IMG/VR virus record: IMGVR_UViG_3300032516_000074 | Coordinates: 1-38,419 of that record | DNA: 38,419 bases | Origin: a virus | Strand: one strand, 5' to 3' | Shown: positions 22,611-31,328 of the stretch, piece after piece | Layout of the letters: every line of letters begins with the position of its first letter | How positions within the stretch are numbered: position 1 is the first letter of the stretch | Made by a program: the position numbers and the translations under genes | Notes under the pieces: model-generated | The model's database searches: none | Told to the model about the DNA's origin: nothing | Seen by the model: only the letters and a program-made list of their open reading frames with translations

Positions 22611-22933
22611 TTTCCACAAATTGGGCATGCAGTTTCTTCTTCAGCATCAATTTCATTACACTTTTTCTCATACTCTTTCCAAGCTGTGTCTTTTATTTTA
22701 TCATACTCTTTCCAAGCTGGGTCTATTATTTTATTATACTCTTTCGAAGCTGTGTCTCTTATTTTATTATACTCTTTCGAAGCTGTGTCTCTTATTTTAT
22801 TATACTCTTCCAAAGCTGGGTCTCTTATTTTCTTATACTCTTCCAAAGCTGTGTCTATTATTTTCTTATACTCTTCCGAAACTTCATCTTTTCTTTCTTG
22901 TTTAGTTTTCATTTTGTTTTTTAAAAATTCCAT
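22607..22933 (-). CDS. Hendecad-repeat zinc protein, long paralogue
   Basis: The product is 108 residues from ATG 22933, one base overlapping the upstream stop (TAATG). After MEFLKNKMKTKQERK it has six consecutive 11-residue repeats of the form EEYNKIRDTAS and one degenerate repeat, then EIDAEEETACPICGK. Eleven-residue units form long right-handed coiled coils. The C-terminal CPIC half-site may pair with another chain to bind zinc. It is a tandem paralogue of the next gene. Repeat number probably varies between relatives. Confidence 0.65.
   Translation of the reverse strand: MEFLKNKMKTKQERKDEVSEEYKKIIDTALEEYKKIRDPALEEYNKIRDTASKEYNKIRDTASKEYNKIIDPAWKEYDKIKDTAWKEYEKKCNEIDAEEETACPICGK
22669..22884 (-). 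repeat. 33-base tandem repeat (coding)
   Basis: About six and a half copies of a 33-base unit with the core CTCTTTCGAAGCTGTGTC on the plus strand. Each unit encodes one 11-residue coiled-coil repeat. A shorter array of the same unit lies at about 22505-22580 in the paralogous gene. Units differ at several positions, so this is not a recent assembly artefact. Confidence 0.7.
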
Positions 22934-23169
22934 TATTTTGCCCTCTCCTTCTGCCATACAAGCGTCCTTCCGACTGTAAATCCCTTAATCAACCCTTTCT
23001 GTTGCAGTTGTTCTAACAACCTTTTTACTGTCTTAGGATGTATTTTACTATAATATTTTTTCCTGGCTAATAATGTTATTGCATTGTTTGTCCTGGGAGT
23101 ATGACTCACTAATCTGAATATTCTGGCCGCGGAATCATCTAAGTATTCAAAGGATCCTTTAGTTTTCAT
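22933..23169 (-). CDS. Small winged-helix DNA-binding protein
   Basis: The product is 78 residues. A winged helix is visible: SAARIFRLVSHTPRTNNAIT, then KIHPKTVKRLLEQLQQKGLI as recognition helix and KGFTVGRTLVWQK as wing. It overlaps the upstream gene by 4 bases and shares one base with the next start. With the upstream protein it forms the head of the leftward early operon, so it may be a regulator. Confidence 0.65.
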   Translation of the reverse strand: MKTKGSFEYLDDSAARIFRLVSHTPRTNNAITLLARKKYYSKIHPKTVKRLLEQLQQKGLIKGFTVGRTLVWQKERAK

Positions 23170-23612
23170 ATTCCATCTCCTTCAATTTTCTTTTGGGCTT
23201 GTATGATTAGACTTACGGCAGGAACGCCCGTCATTCGACTCCATGCCTTTGCAGCAGTTTCGATTCCATCCATATCTTTTTGTAGGATTTTTTCAGATAT
23301 AAATTTCAATGCTGTTGGAAGTTTGTTTCGCTTGGCTTCTTGAAATCGATGAACCCAAGTCGCGTGATCTACTGCTTCCTTTTCCTTCTTGTCAAGTTCA
23401 GTTATCTTGACTTGTAATTGCTCTTTTTTCAGTTGGATGTCTTTAATCTGCGCAACGGGATTTTGAGATAAATTTTCTTTTTGTACTAAGAAGTCAACGT
23501 ACTGGCTTTCCGACATTTCATTAATTGATGCATTTCTTTTTATTTGTTCTATCGTTTCAGCGTCGAGATAAAATCCTTTTCTGCTGCCCTGTTTTAATTT
23601 TGGTCTTGCCAT
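23166..23612 (-). CDS. Putative regulator with short DNA-binding N-terminus and coiled coil
   Basis: The product is 148 residues from ATG 23612. A TTG two codons upstream is an alternative, with a TATA-like box about 23 bases before it. Residues about 1-48 (GFYLDAETIEQIKRNASINE, SESQYVDFLVQ) resemble ribbon-helix-helix proteins. Residues about 55-90 form a Gln/Lys/Glu coiled coil. The C-terminal part is helical with KAWSRMTGVPAVSLII. It is the first gene of the early operon, next to a cluster of inverted and direct repeats, so self-control or origin binding is plausible. Confidence 0.6.
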   Translation of the reverse strand: MARPKLKQGSRKGFYLDAETIEQIKRNASINEMSESQYVDFLVQKENLSQNPVAQIKDIQLKKEQLQVKITELDKKEKEAVDHATWVHRFQEAKRNKLPTALKFISEKILQKDMDGIETAAKAWSRMTGVPAVSLIIQAQKKIEGDGI

Positions 23613-23635
23613 CTCCAAACTTCTACGTATTTCTC

Positions 23636-23646
23636 CTTTTTAAAAT
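23636..23646 (-). promoter_or_regulatory. TATA-like promoter of the early operon
   Basis: The minus strand reads CATTTTAAAAAGG, centred 23-29 bases before the possible starts at 23618 and 23612. The transcript would be nearly leaderless. Confidence 0.45.
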
Positions 23647-23712
23647 GTGCTACTCATCTCACTTTTTGGACACACCTTCATTTCCACTGCAAAATCTCTT
23701 CCTCTTAAATTA

Positions 23713-23776
23713 GTTAACGACATAAGTTATGTCATATATGTTATATGTTATGTCATTAACATACATACATACATAC
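23713..23776. promoter_or_regulatory. Iteron/operator-like repeat cluster, possible origin
   Basis: Three copies of the 7-mer TTATGTC or its complement occur here. GACATAA and TTATGTC face each other with one base between (23719-23733). GTTATGTCAT is repeated directly exactly 21 bases apart (23726 and 23747), about two helical turns. A longer GTTAACGACATAA/TTATGTCATTAAC pair has one mismatch. Four CATA units follow (23757-23775). This lies upstream of the early operon in an otherwise gene-free 430-base gap (23613-24045). It could be an operator for the adjacent regulator or a replication origin. Confidence 0.5.
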
Positions 23777-24004
23777 CCACTTTCCACAGGAAGTCAAGGA
23801 CAGAGGGTCTTTCTTTCCTTTAAATGCTCATTGCAGAAATCGTTTAAATGGTTGTTTGAATGGTACCCCCTAAGTTGTGCCCCCATTCTGGGTTCAAACC
23901 TCTAACCTTGCCCATCCTGGTCTGTTTTTCAATGCCTTTCTGGCTTAATAATGCCTTTTCATGGGTTTCTATCATTAATCTGAATAAAGCTGTTGCTAAG
24001 GTTC

Positions 24005-24057
24005 AAAAAAATAAAATAAAAAAATAAAGAAGTAGATTAAGTCTACTAATTGTAGAC
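24005..24057 (-). terminator. Hairpin plus oligo-T terminator
   Basis: GTCTAC/GTAGAC arms (24052-24057 and 24041-24046) straddle the stop codon of the 24046 gene. They are followed on the minus strand by ATTTTTTTATTTTATTTTTTT. It ends the transcript of the membrane-anchored acidic protein. The part of the gap between this and the repeat cluster (about 23780-24000) shows no gene. Confidence 0.6.
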
Positions 24058-24645
24058 TCTCAATACCTCAAGATCATCAAGGTATGCTTCGTCGACTTCT
24101 GCATCTGCGAATTCCTCATCAAAGTCAAGGTCATCTACTGTGACCACAAACTCAGTAAGTCTTGCGGATTCTGTCTCGTCTGCATCTCCATCAAGGAAAT
24201 AAAGAACTTTGATATCAAATGTGACTTCGTCACCATCTGCATCAACATCCAAAACCTTTAAGGTTATGTCCCTGTAGCTTTCTACTCCGGTAACATTGAA
24301 ATCTTCAAGGGCCACAAGTGCAGCTTTCTTGAAATCCTTGGAATTTACAGATTCTGTTGCAAGTCTCAAAGCTTCTACTTCAACTGCCTGGTCCTCGAAT
24401 TCAACCTGTGTCAAGGTGTATGCACCTGGACTAACTTGGACTGAAGTCTCGGTTCCAGAGTCTGTCTGGCCAAGACTGGCTATTGCAACGGTATTTACAC
24501 TTGTTTGCTGTCCAAGTGTGATAAGCTTTGATTCTATGCCACTTAAGTCGACGTCTGGGGATCCTCTTGGCACGAACAATGTTGCCCCACTAACCAGTAA
24601 CACTGCAACGAGCAAGGCGTATATCCAAACGTTTTCTTTTCCCAT
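24046..24645 (-). CDS. Membrane-anchored acidic surface protein
   Basis: The product is 199 residues. A signal or anchor helix lies at about 6-26 (VWIYALLVAVLLVSGATLFV). The rest is extracytoplasmic and strongly acidic, rich in Asp and Glu (DLDFDEEFADAEVDEAYLDD near the end). The middle has beta character (YRDITLKVLDVDADGDEVTF), where DVDADGDEV may bind calcium. The strong AGGAGG site and the terminator after it suggest high, separate expression. I recognise no family. A lysogen-surface or exclusion protein is possible. Confidence 0.65.
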   Translation of the reverse strand: MGKENVWIYALLVAVLLVSGATLFVPRGSPDVDLSGIESKLITLGQQTSVNTVAIASLGQTDSGTETSVQVSPGAYTLTQVEFEDQAVEVEALRLATESVNSKDFKKAALVALEDFNVTGVESYRDITLKVLDVDADGDEVTFDIKVLYFLDGDADETESARLTEFVVTVDDLDFDEEFADAEVDEAYLDDLEVLRVYN

Positions 24646-24765
24646 ATTTTTTAACCTCCTATTTTGTCCTTTTCAGGCACATTTAATTTACCCATGGGTT
24701 GGGATTGCGAAGAATGGCTTGTTTCTGCCATCTATTATTCAAGAAACCAGTCTTTAAAAAACTAT

Positions 24766-24969
24766 TTAATCCTGAAGATTCCCCGTTCTGGCCCGGAGCC
24801 TCAAATAAAGGCATATCTCATAACCATCCCTCTGGCTTGAATAACATCTCTTCCTATAAAACATGCGAGGATCCACCGAATCCTCATGTTTCTCGCAATA
24901 AAGGATCCCTTGGCTGGCTAATATCTCGAGTGCCTTCCGTTTCTCCCTGAAATTATCCTTTTTGACCAT
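24766..24969 (-). CDS. Small possible zinc protein, uncertain gene
   Basis: The product is 67 residues from ATG 24969 (a TTG at 25014 would add 15). It has REKRKALEILASQGILYCEK followed by RMFYRKRCYSSQRDGYEICL, with Cys and His that could bind a metal. There is no good ribosome site, and a TATA-like ATATTTAAATG lies only about 14 bases upstream of the ATG. It is flanked by non-coding DNA on both sides (24646-24765 and 24970-25083). The charge and Cys/His distribution look protein-like, but it could be a chance frame. Confidence 0.4.
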   Translation of the reverse strand: MVKKDNFREKRKALEILASQGILYCEKHEDSVDPRMFYRKRCYSSQRDGYEICLYLRLRARTGNLQD

Positions 24970-25012
24970 GGGAATACATTTAAATATTGATTTTCCGTAC
25001 TGAAAACATGCC

Positions 25013-25078
25013 AATTGACGGAATAATCACTCAAATTAACCAGCCTTCCAGCTTGGAGAGTTGTTATTCCGGTCAATT
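25013..25078. other. Long inverted repeat downstream of the late operon
   Basis: Arms AATTGACGGAATAA (25013-25026) and TTATTCCGGTCAATT (25064-25078) pair over 14 bp with one bulged base and a 37-base loop, which itself contains a small CCAGC/GCTGG-like dyad. It starts just after the stop of the holin-like gene. It may be a terminator for the tail operon, an operator or a recombination site. Confidence 0.5.
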
Positions 25079-25083
25079 AAAGT

Positions 25084-25344
25084 CTATTTCTTCTTGAATG
25101 CTTTAAGGATAAAGTCCAGGACTACTGCGCTTGCGCTTGCTCCAAGTGCGCTGACATCTATTCCCAGGCCGCTAAGCCCGAAGAATGCTGCAGCTCCCAT
25201 GAATCCTACCCTGAAAACTGTTGCTCCAAGTTGCTGCCATTCAAATGCGCTGATTTTTCCGTCATCCAGTGCATTCTCAACCCATCCGGCAACTGATCTT
25301 ACAACAGGCAATCCGACAATAGGCCACAATTCTGTGATTTCCAT
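25084..25344 (-). CDS. Holin-like small membrane protein
   Basis: The product is 86 residues. A central amphipathic part (ENALDDGKISAFEWQQLGAT) is followed by hydrophobic stretches at about 42-58 (VFRVGFMGAAAFFGLSG) and 62-78 (VSALGASASAVVLDFIL), with a Lys-rich end. The DDGKIS...E phrase occurs in other small viral membrane proteins placed after the tail genes. Its ribosome site is strong (AGGAGG). No lysis enzyme is visible next to it, so the holin call is by position and topology only. Confidence 0.55.
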   Translation of the reverse strand: MEITELWPIVGLPVVRSVAGWVENALDDGKISAFEWQQLGATVFRVGFMGAAAFFGLSGLGIDVSALGASASAVVLDFILKAFKKK

Positions 25345-25353
25345 TTTTTCCTC

Positions 25354-26784
25354 CTATGAATATAACAAAGCAAGGCTGTCTAATTGCGCGCTTGCTGAAC
25401 TGAATTTGACTTTCAACCTTAAATATCTTCCTGATGTGATTGTAAAATCCTGGTTTATCTGAGAAACTTGGTGCCAGACTGCCCCTCCATCTGTTGCAAG
25501 ATAAACTACCGCATTGGTTAACTGCTCTCCGGCGGTCCTTAACTCGAATGCTGTTGCAGGGGTTGTTATTGTTCTAATCGGGCTTATCCAAGTTCCTGAT
25601 GAGGATCCGTCTGTCTTTAAAACTCCTCTGGTGATCACTGTGTTGCTATGGCTGCCTGAATCTGAATCAAAATCAAAGTTATAAGAATAATTCAATTTGT
25701 GCACGTTTTGTGATTCTACAATTTGCTGGCTTGTGACTGCCTGGTTCTGGATTGCCGTGAATATTCCTGTCTCCTGCTCTTCTATCTCAATCTCGGTTCG
25801 CCAGCCTCCTTGTTTCATTCCAAATTTATGGGTGATTTGGATGAGCTTGTATTGTCCGGCTATTTTCTGCCGGGGGATTATAATCCAGATATTATCTCCC
25901 GGTTTGATTGTCTCCAATCCAAATGAGATTATTTTTGCCTGGATGTTTCGATTTGTCACTTCTGCTAATTTTGCCTCGGCAATATTCTGGACTTTTTCAT
26001 AAGTGTTTGCAGATGTATTTTTTATGAAAATTTCCCGGATATCTCCTTCTGTTGAGCTTATCGCTGTGTAGATTATCGGCAATCCGGATGAGTCCTGGCC
26101 CATTGCAATTACTCTGGTTTTTTCATAATAATCGTTTGTTCCAAGATCCTTCCCTGTTATAAAATTGTCTCCTTCTGATACTGCGTCTGCATTGTTTACT
26201 ATTGAATTCTCCTCAAAATAATGGAAATCGAGGTTATTATCTACGTAGCAATCAAATCCGGCTTTATTGCTTAATTCAACCACACAGTCCCAAAATGGCT
26301 TATAGCTCCATTCAACGTTCATTGTTGTAGTGTCTGTCTGGACGTTTGTATAAGTGAATCCATAACTTTCAGGGAGGCTGTCAATGATATCCTTTAATAT
26401 CTGTGATGTGGCAGTATTTGTGGCCGAATGGTTTATCAGGTATTCATTTAAAAGGAATGCTCTGTGCCGTCCCTCTATATTAAGAAACTGGCCATCTTCA
26501 CTGATATCATCTTTTACATAATCTATTCTTCCCCAGAATTGAAGCGTTGTTCCGTCGGTATTGTCTGCATAAAATTTAACCGTATCTCCAGGGCTATAAT
26601 TCCCAGAGAACTGGCTTTTTGCGTTGGATATTTTAATTGTAAATGTCCCTATTCCGTTTGTCACAGGCAAGACCCAAGAGCTGTCTATTACTCTTTTTGT
26701 GACATCCACTCCTGCAATTGTCACAATACAATGTGTATTTCTGGTCTTTGGAATTGGAATTAATATCTGATTAGATTTTATCAT
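25354..26784 (-). CDS. Tail hub / baseplate protein
   Basis: The product is 476 residues from ATG 26784, which has GAGG seven bases upstream. The N-terminal 340 residues follow the gp27/gpD hub pattern: TFTIKISNAKSQFSGNYSPG, then FWGRIDYVKDD and FLNIEGRHRAFLLNEYLIN, later YSYKPFWDCVVELSNKAGFD and IKPGDNIWIIIPRQKIAGQY. Residues about 370-476 form an extra beta-sandwich with SGTWISPIRTITTPA. It would close the tail tube at the tip and anchor receptor-binding proteins. The C-terminal domain may bind carbohydrate. The family call is from pattern and from its place after the distal-tail and surface proteins. Confidence 0.75.
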   Translation of the reverse strand: MIKSNQILIPIPKTRNTHCIVTIAGVDVTKRVIDSSWVLPVTNGIGTFTIKISNAKSQFSGNYSPGDTVKFYADNTDGTTLQFWGRIDYVKDDISEDGQFLNIEGRHRAFLLNEYLINHSATNTATSQILKDIIDSLPESYGFTYTNVQTDTTTMNVEWSYKPFWDCVVELSNKAGFDCYVDNNLDFHYFEENSIVNNADAVSEGDNFITGKDLGTNDYYEKTRVIAMGQDSSGLPIIYTAISSTEGDIREIFIKNTSANTYEKVQNIAEAKLAEVTNRNIQAKIISFGLETIKPGDNIWIIIPRQKIAGQYKLIQITHKFGMKQGGWRTEIEIEEQETGIFTAIQNQAVTSQQIVESQNVHKLNYSYNFDFDSDSGSHSNTVITRGVLKTDGSSSGTWISPIRTITTPATAFELRTAGEQLTNAVVYLATDGGAVWHQVSQINQDFTITSGRYLRLKVKFSSASAQLDSLALLYS

Positions 26785-26786
26785 GT

Positions 26787-29700
26787 TTACCTCAAGCAAT
26801 CTATGCAATAAGATTCTATGTCCACTCTTGGTTGCAGGATCCTTTGGTTCGTTGCGTTGCAGTTGTTTAAGTCAGCCCATATAAAGATGCTTTTATTATG
26901 CAGATATCCTATATTGCTTTCTATCTGCTGATTTGTTGTGTTTATAATATTTCCAGTCAGTGGCTTCGTGCCATTGCCTGCCCATGTCAGATTCAGGCAT
27001 GCAAATGTTTCATTTATTCTTATTGATAAATTGGCATTCTTTGCATAATTTGTCATTGTGATATTAATTAAAGGAATTGTTGATGTCTGTCCGAATGCCG
27101 ATACATTCTTTGAGCTGTTTGTCCTTGGCAGGAAGAAAATCAGGTCTGTCCAAGTATAAGGCAATCTCTGAAGGAAACTGGATCTGTAAAAAGTTATATT
27201 ATGTGTCTGGTTTACTGTGTAATTTGTATCATGCGCAGTTACGTTAAGAACCCATCTTCCTCCCAGATAAGCATAAACCATGTTTGATATGTTGATCCGG
27301 GCCTGGCTTGTCGTTGAATTTATTGTTGCTATTGGGATCCTGAATCCTGATTCATTTGCTGTTGAATTTCCCAAAACATTTGACAAATTCCTGCTTACAT
27401 TTATTTCTATCGGGTTCGGATCATAAGTCATGTTAAAATTCTCCACTACAAGCAATCCCAGTGAATCAGAGGCTATCTTCAAAGGAATTGAATATGTATG
27501 CCCATAATTGATTGATGTGTTCTTGTTTGTCGAGATAAATAAATCAGATATATCTATGTTTGAAAGATTGGCTTGCTGCGTGCCATTTGCTTGCCCGAAA
27601 TATCCTGAGTAAGTGTAATCAATTATTCCGTCATCTCCCCAGTCTATTGTGATGTTTGATGTATTTCCTGCCGGCACAGATAAGTTGACTCCCCATAAAT
27701 GTGTAGTTGAGTTGTAGTTATCTGGTGCAGTAATATTTATTGTCATTCCCCATCTCAGATGCTGCCCTGGATTAACAAAAGTATGAGACACTCCGTTTGT
27801 GACGGTTTCCCAATTTGCTCCGTCGTCAGCGCTTGCATAAAAGGTTAATGATTCTCCGGCTACATTTTGCCCGAAGAAGTTTGCAATAACTGATTCTATT
27901 TTTCCCCCGGTATCATAAACCGAGTTAGATACCACTGTTGAATTTGCCCTTGTCGATTTTGTGTGTTTCACTTCTCTTGTTGTTATATTAATTATTATTA
28001 CAGGATCATCTTGTTCTATTATTGCATCTGCATCAAATGCAAATCCTGCCGAATTATTTGTTATCGTGAAGTATGATGCTTCTCCGGAGAACATATAATT
28101 CGTGCTGGCGTTTGAGCTTGGTGGATCCAGCGTTGTTTTATTTTCATATCCCCATAGCCTTCTCTCGGCAGTGGTTCTATTTACTTTTGTAATCATAATT
28201 GTTAAATTTGTACGTGTCTGCTCGTCTACATTTATACTTTCAACAGATGCGTTGGCAAACCATATCTGAGTTCCACCATACTTAAGGTGCCAAGTTGCTT
28301 GTCCATCATCATTAGAATCTTTTTCAACAACCAATGTAGAATTTATGGATAAGTTTACTATATCTGATTCAGGATAACTTAAAGAGTTGTATCTTGATAC
28401 AACTGTTGTTCCAAGTATTCCTGTCCCATCAATGGTGTACACAAAAGTGTTCATTCCTCTTGCTCCTCCAGTGGGTCCGCTTCCACTAACTTCTGCTGTA
28501 CAACTTGTTGGGGGTCCTATAACACATGATGTATTTTTCCAGAGTGTTGTATTAACTCCGCTGCTATCTGTAAGATTGTCATAAAGGTACATTTGTCTTG
28601 AAACATTCTTTGCCATGATAACTCCTGAAAAATCCTGATGTGTAGTGCTATCTGTGCTGATATTTATATAACTATCAAATCCAACTGATCCAATCGTATT
28701 ATTTCCTTCCTTGTATTCAACTCCTGATGGGAATCCGATCAAGTTTAAAAGGAAGCTGTAAACATCCCTTATTTTAAAGATGTCATCCAGGACAAAATAA
28801 ATGGTATAATTATATCCGAATGCATAAGTAAGGTTTTTCTGTGTATTTCCATCCTGATCCGCGTTCAGGTAAATCCTTGAATTATTCAAATATCCATCAT
28901 ACCATCTGTCAATTAATGGGATATACTGCGTGCTGTTTGATAAATTTGGTGTTGAATTTGCATAGAATATTGTTGTATCATATGGGTTGCTTACTCCGGT
29001 GATGTTGAATTTTAATGATTGTGGTTCATCATATTTGTGCGATGCAATTGTTATACTGTTGGAACTTAAATTTGAGAAATTGAATCCCTGGCTTAATGTT
29101 CCATCTGAGAATAATTGCTTTGTGAAATTGGGGGTTATATAAATTGTTTCTCCTCCAGTGCAGAAATAATTTGTGCTGTATTCTGGTCCGTCTATATCAA
29201 AGCATATTGTAACATTCCCTGTCCCATTTGCCTTTATGGAAATATTCCCCCTTTCTGCCGTCACGTTTCCAAGGGTATTATTAAAATAAACACTAATGCT
29301 TGTTATTAAACTAATTTCCCTTGTCTCTGTTGAGTTTGAATTGTTTACCATATCGAATGTGGTTGCATTGTAATAATAAATGTCGTTTGCTAATCCCGTA
29401 ACATTGATTTGTCTCGTTGAATTCGTAAAAGTTATAGAGGTAATTGATGTCCCATTTAAGTGATAAAGATTGAATGTGAGGTTCTGGAAATTTGTTTCTG
29501 TTACACTTACATTCATAAATATCCAATTTCTATTAAAAATCGTTCCATTTGCTGCCGTTGGGTTTACAAAAGATATTAAATTTGGTGGGGTATACCATAT
29601 TGTTCTATTATTCACTGCAAATCCGCAAGCCCCATCTGTGTCACATGCTTGAACATTCCATGTTGTGTTCGTTGTTGGAATTATCTTTGAGAAGTTCTGA

Positions 29701-31328
29701 ACGGAGAATGTCTGTGGTGTTGTGGCATTAACTGTTATGCTTAAAATCTCTCTTATTACATTTTCTGTTGCCCCAAAATCATCACAATGAACTCCATTTG
29801 TAAAATTCACATAAGTATCATTATAAGGATAAGTAGGTGATGCTTTCCATGAGGTATGTGTCAATCCTCCTGCACAAAGCCAATAAGTTTGTCCTGCAAC
29901 CAATGGAATATTAAAAGAGGCATTTCCACTCGTCAATGTTGCATTTGCAATTGATGTTCCGTTTGAATAGTATAAATCCATTGTTGCAGCAGTGGTGAGA
30001 GCAAACTTTGTTGCTTTTACTAATGTAACATTTTGATTGACAACAAACTTGAACCCTCTTCCAAGTGGTTGAGTTTCAGTTACATCATTTGTTGTTGCTT
30101 GATTATGAGATTGAATTACAGAAGATATACCTTCTCCAATAGTTTTTGTTTCATTTAAGTGCCATGTTCCTGTTGAATTTGTCCATAAGGACATATTTAC
30201 CAATCCCGCACCTCCTGTTATGTTGGCTGTGGCATTATAAAAAACAGTGTTAATTGTTGTAATATTCTTATCGGCAGGAGAAATTAAAATTACTTCTGCC
30301 TGACTACCTGTTGAGATATTACCCCAAGTTGCCCATTCTGTGATTTTAAAATCATAAAAGGTAGGAATCCATTCTATATAATCTCCTTTTTCAACATTGG
30401 TGAAAATTCCCATGTTTTTATTTCCTGAATTAAAAAATGATTTATTAAAATCTTTCCATATAACAACTTTTTCAATATGGTTTCCAGTTATTTCCTGGAC
30501 ACATTCCTGAATTTCTGTTCCATTAACAAGGATTGATTTATCACAAAAGATTTCATAATCATAAATTAATTTATCTTCATAATCCATATACTTAAAATAT
30601 AAAATTCTGTTTATTATTCTACTATTATTATTTAGATCATATAATTCTATATTTGTCATAAAATTATCCAAATTTACAGAACTATTTACTTCAAATTCAG
30701 CGACTTTTTGATAACCAATATTAACTTTTAAATGAGTATCTGAAATAAGTTTCCCAGAGAAAAGAATGGTATTAAAATTATTATCTTTTATAAAAAATTC
30801 CCTATTTTTTTCTGAATATTCTTTATATTGATTGTCTATTCCATAAAAAATTGGGTCAAGATTAGCAAATCCCCACTTAATACTTTCATTTGGATTATTC
30901 TTTAAAACTTCAAACTTCAGCTGGTATTCTTTGTTATTTCTGAATGCAAATGAATAAACTGTTTTTCCTGAATTATCTGGAGCTCCGCACCAGGTTCCTT
31001 TGCAATTTGTTGTAAGATTTATTTCTCTCCATCCAGTGCCCCAGCTACGGTATAATTTTGTTGATTTGACCGAACCATTCATATAAAATCCGCCTGACCA
31101 ATTCTCGTTTGGATAGATGAATATGTCCTCTTTGGCAGTCATATTAATGTATGCTATGCAAGGATCCTGAACTGTTCCTGAGCAGATCTGATCTCCGGAG
31201 AATCCAGTTATGGTTATCGCACCCAAAGATGAAAGATACCAAAATAAAAGAATTGCCAAAGGTACGCCAGTCACGCCTGCTCCGATCGCCCATTTCTTGA
31301 CTGCTGAACTATAAACTCTTTTTGCCAT
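26787..31328 (-). CDS. Giant sequon-rich membrane-anchored surface/adhesion protein
   Basis: The product is 1513 residues, the largest in the window. An N-terminal hydrophobic helix lies at about 12-37 (WAIGAGVTGVPLAILLFWYL). The next 300 residues contain a Cys pair (ICSGTVQDPC) and a module with YRSWGTGWREINLTTNCKGT, a pattern seen in uncultivated archaeal surface proteins. Several Ig-like or fibronectin-like repeats follow with motifs such as TTWNVQACDTDGACGFAVNN. N-x-S/T sequons are very frequent throughout, suggesting N-glycosylation or mimicry of the host surface. It lies between the distal tail and hub genes, the usual place of receptor-binding proteins. The membrane helix is unusual for a tail fibre, so it might sit on the infected cell. 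Confidence 0.7.
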   Translation of the reverse strand: MAKRVYSSAVKKWAIGAGVTGVPLAILLFWYLSSLGAITITGFSGDQICSGTVQDPCIAYINMTAKEDIFIYPNENWSGGFYMNGSVKSTKLYRSWGTGWREINLTTNCKGTWCGAPDNSGKTVYSFAFRNNKEYQLKFEVLKNNPNESIKWGFANLDPIFYGIDNQYKEYSEKNREFFIKDNNFNTILFSGKLISDTHLKVNIGYQKVAEFEVNSSVNLDNFMTNIELYDLNNNSRIINRILYFKYMDYEDKLIYDYEIFCDKSILVNGTEIQECVQEITGNHIEKVVIWKDFNKSFFNSGNKNMGIFTNVEKGDYIEWIPTFYDFKITEWATWGNISTGSQAEVILISPADKNITTINTVFYNATANITGGAGLVNMSLWTNSTGTWHLNETKTIGEGISSVIQSHNQATTNDVTETQPLGRGFKFVVNQNVTLVKATKFALTTAATMDLYYSNGTSIANATLTSGNASFNIPLVAGQTYWLCAGGLTHTSWKASPTYPYNDTYVNFTNGVHCDDFGATENVIREILSITVNATTPQTFSVQNFSKIIPTTNTTWNVQACDTDGACGFAVNNRTIWYTPPNLISFVNPTAANGTIFNRNWIFMNVSVTETNFQNLTFNLYHLNGTSITSITFTNSTRQINVTGLANDIYYYNATTFDMVNNSNSTETREISLITSISVYFNNTLGNVTAERGNISIKANGTGNVTICFDIDGPEYSTNYFCTGGETIYITPNFTKQLFSDGTLSQGFNFSNLSSNSITIASHKYDEPQSLKFNITGVSNPYDTTIFYANSTPNLSNSTQYIPLIDRWYDGYLNNSRIYLNADQDGNTQKNLTYAFGYNYTIYFVLDDIFKIRDVYSFLLNLIGFPSGVEYKEGNNTIGSVGFDSYINISTDSTTHQDFSGVIMAKNVSRQMYLYDNLTDSSGVNTTLWKNTSCVIGPPTSCTAEVSGSGPTGGARGMNTFVYTIDGTGILGTTVVSRYNSLSYPESDIVNLSINSTLVVEKDSNDDGQATWHLKYGGTQIWFANASVESINVDEQTRTNLTIMITKVNRTTAERRLWGYENKTTLDPPSSNASTNYMFSGEASYFTITNNSAGFAFDADAIIEQDDPVIIINITTREVKHTKSTRANSTVVSNSVYDTGGKIESVIANFFGQNVAGESLTFYASADDGANWETVTNGVSHTFVNPGQHLRWGMTINITAPDNYNSTTHLWGVNLSVPAGNTSNITIDWGDDGIIDYTYSGYFGQANGTQQANLSNIDISDLFISTNKNTSINYGHTYSIPLKIASDSLGLLVVENFNMTYDPNPIEINVSRNLSNVLGNSTANESGFRIPIATINSTTSQARINISNMVYAYLGGRWVLNVTAHDTNYTVNQTHNITFYRSSFLQRLPYTWTDLIFFLPRTNSSKNVSAFGQTSTIPLINITMTNYAKNANLSIRINETFACLNLTWAGNGTKPLTGNIINTTNQQIESNIGYLHNKSIFIWADLNNCNATNQRILQPRVDIESYCIDCLR

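Noticed and set aside
22669-22884. Possible CRISPR array
   Set aside because: The 33-base units are contiguous with no spacers and code for an 11-residue coiled-coil repeat.
22248-22979. Plus-strand open frame of 243 codons opposite the HNH and repeat genes
   Set aside because: It is Phe/Leu/Ser-rich antisense of the repeat array, has no ribosome site, and would contradict the wholly minus-strand layout.
23875-23935. tRNA-like stretch (GGTTCAAACC) as a tRNA gene or attachment site
   Set aside because: The arms do not pair into a T-arm or cloverleaf on either strand, and the integrase is far away.
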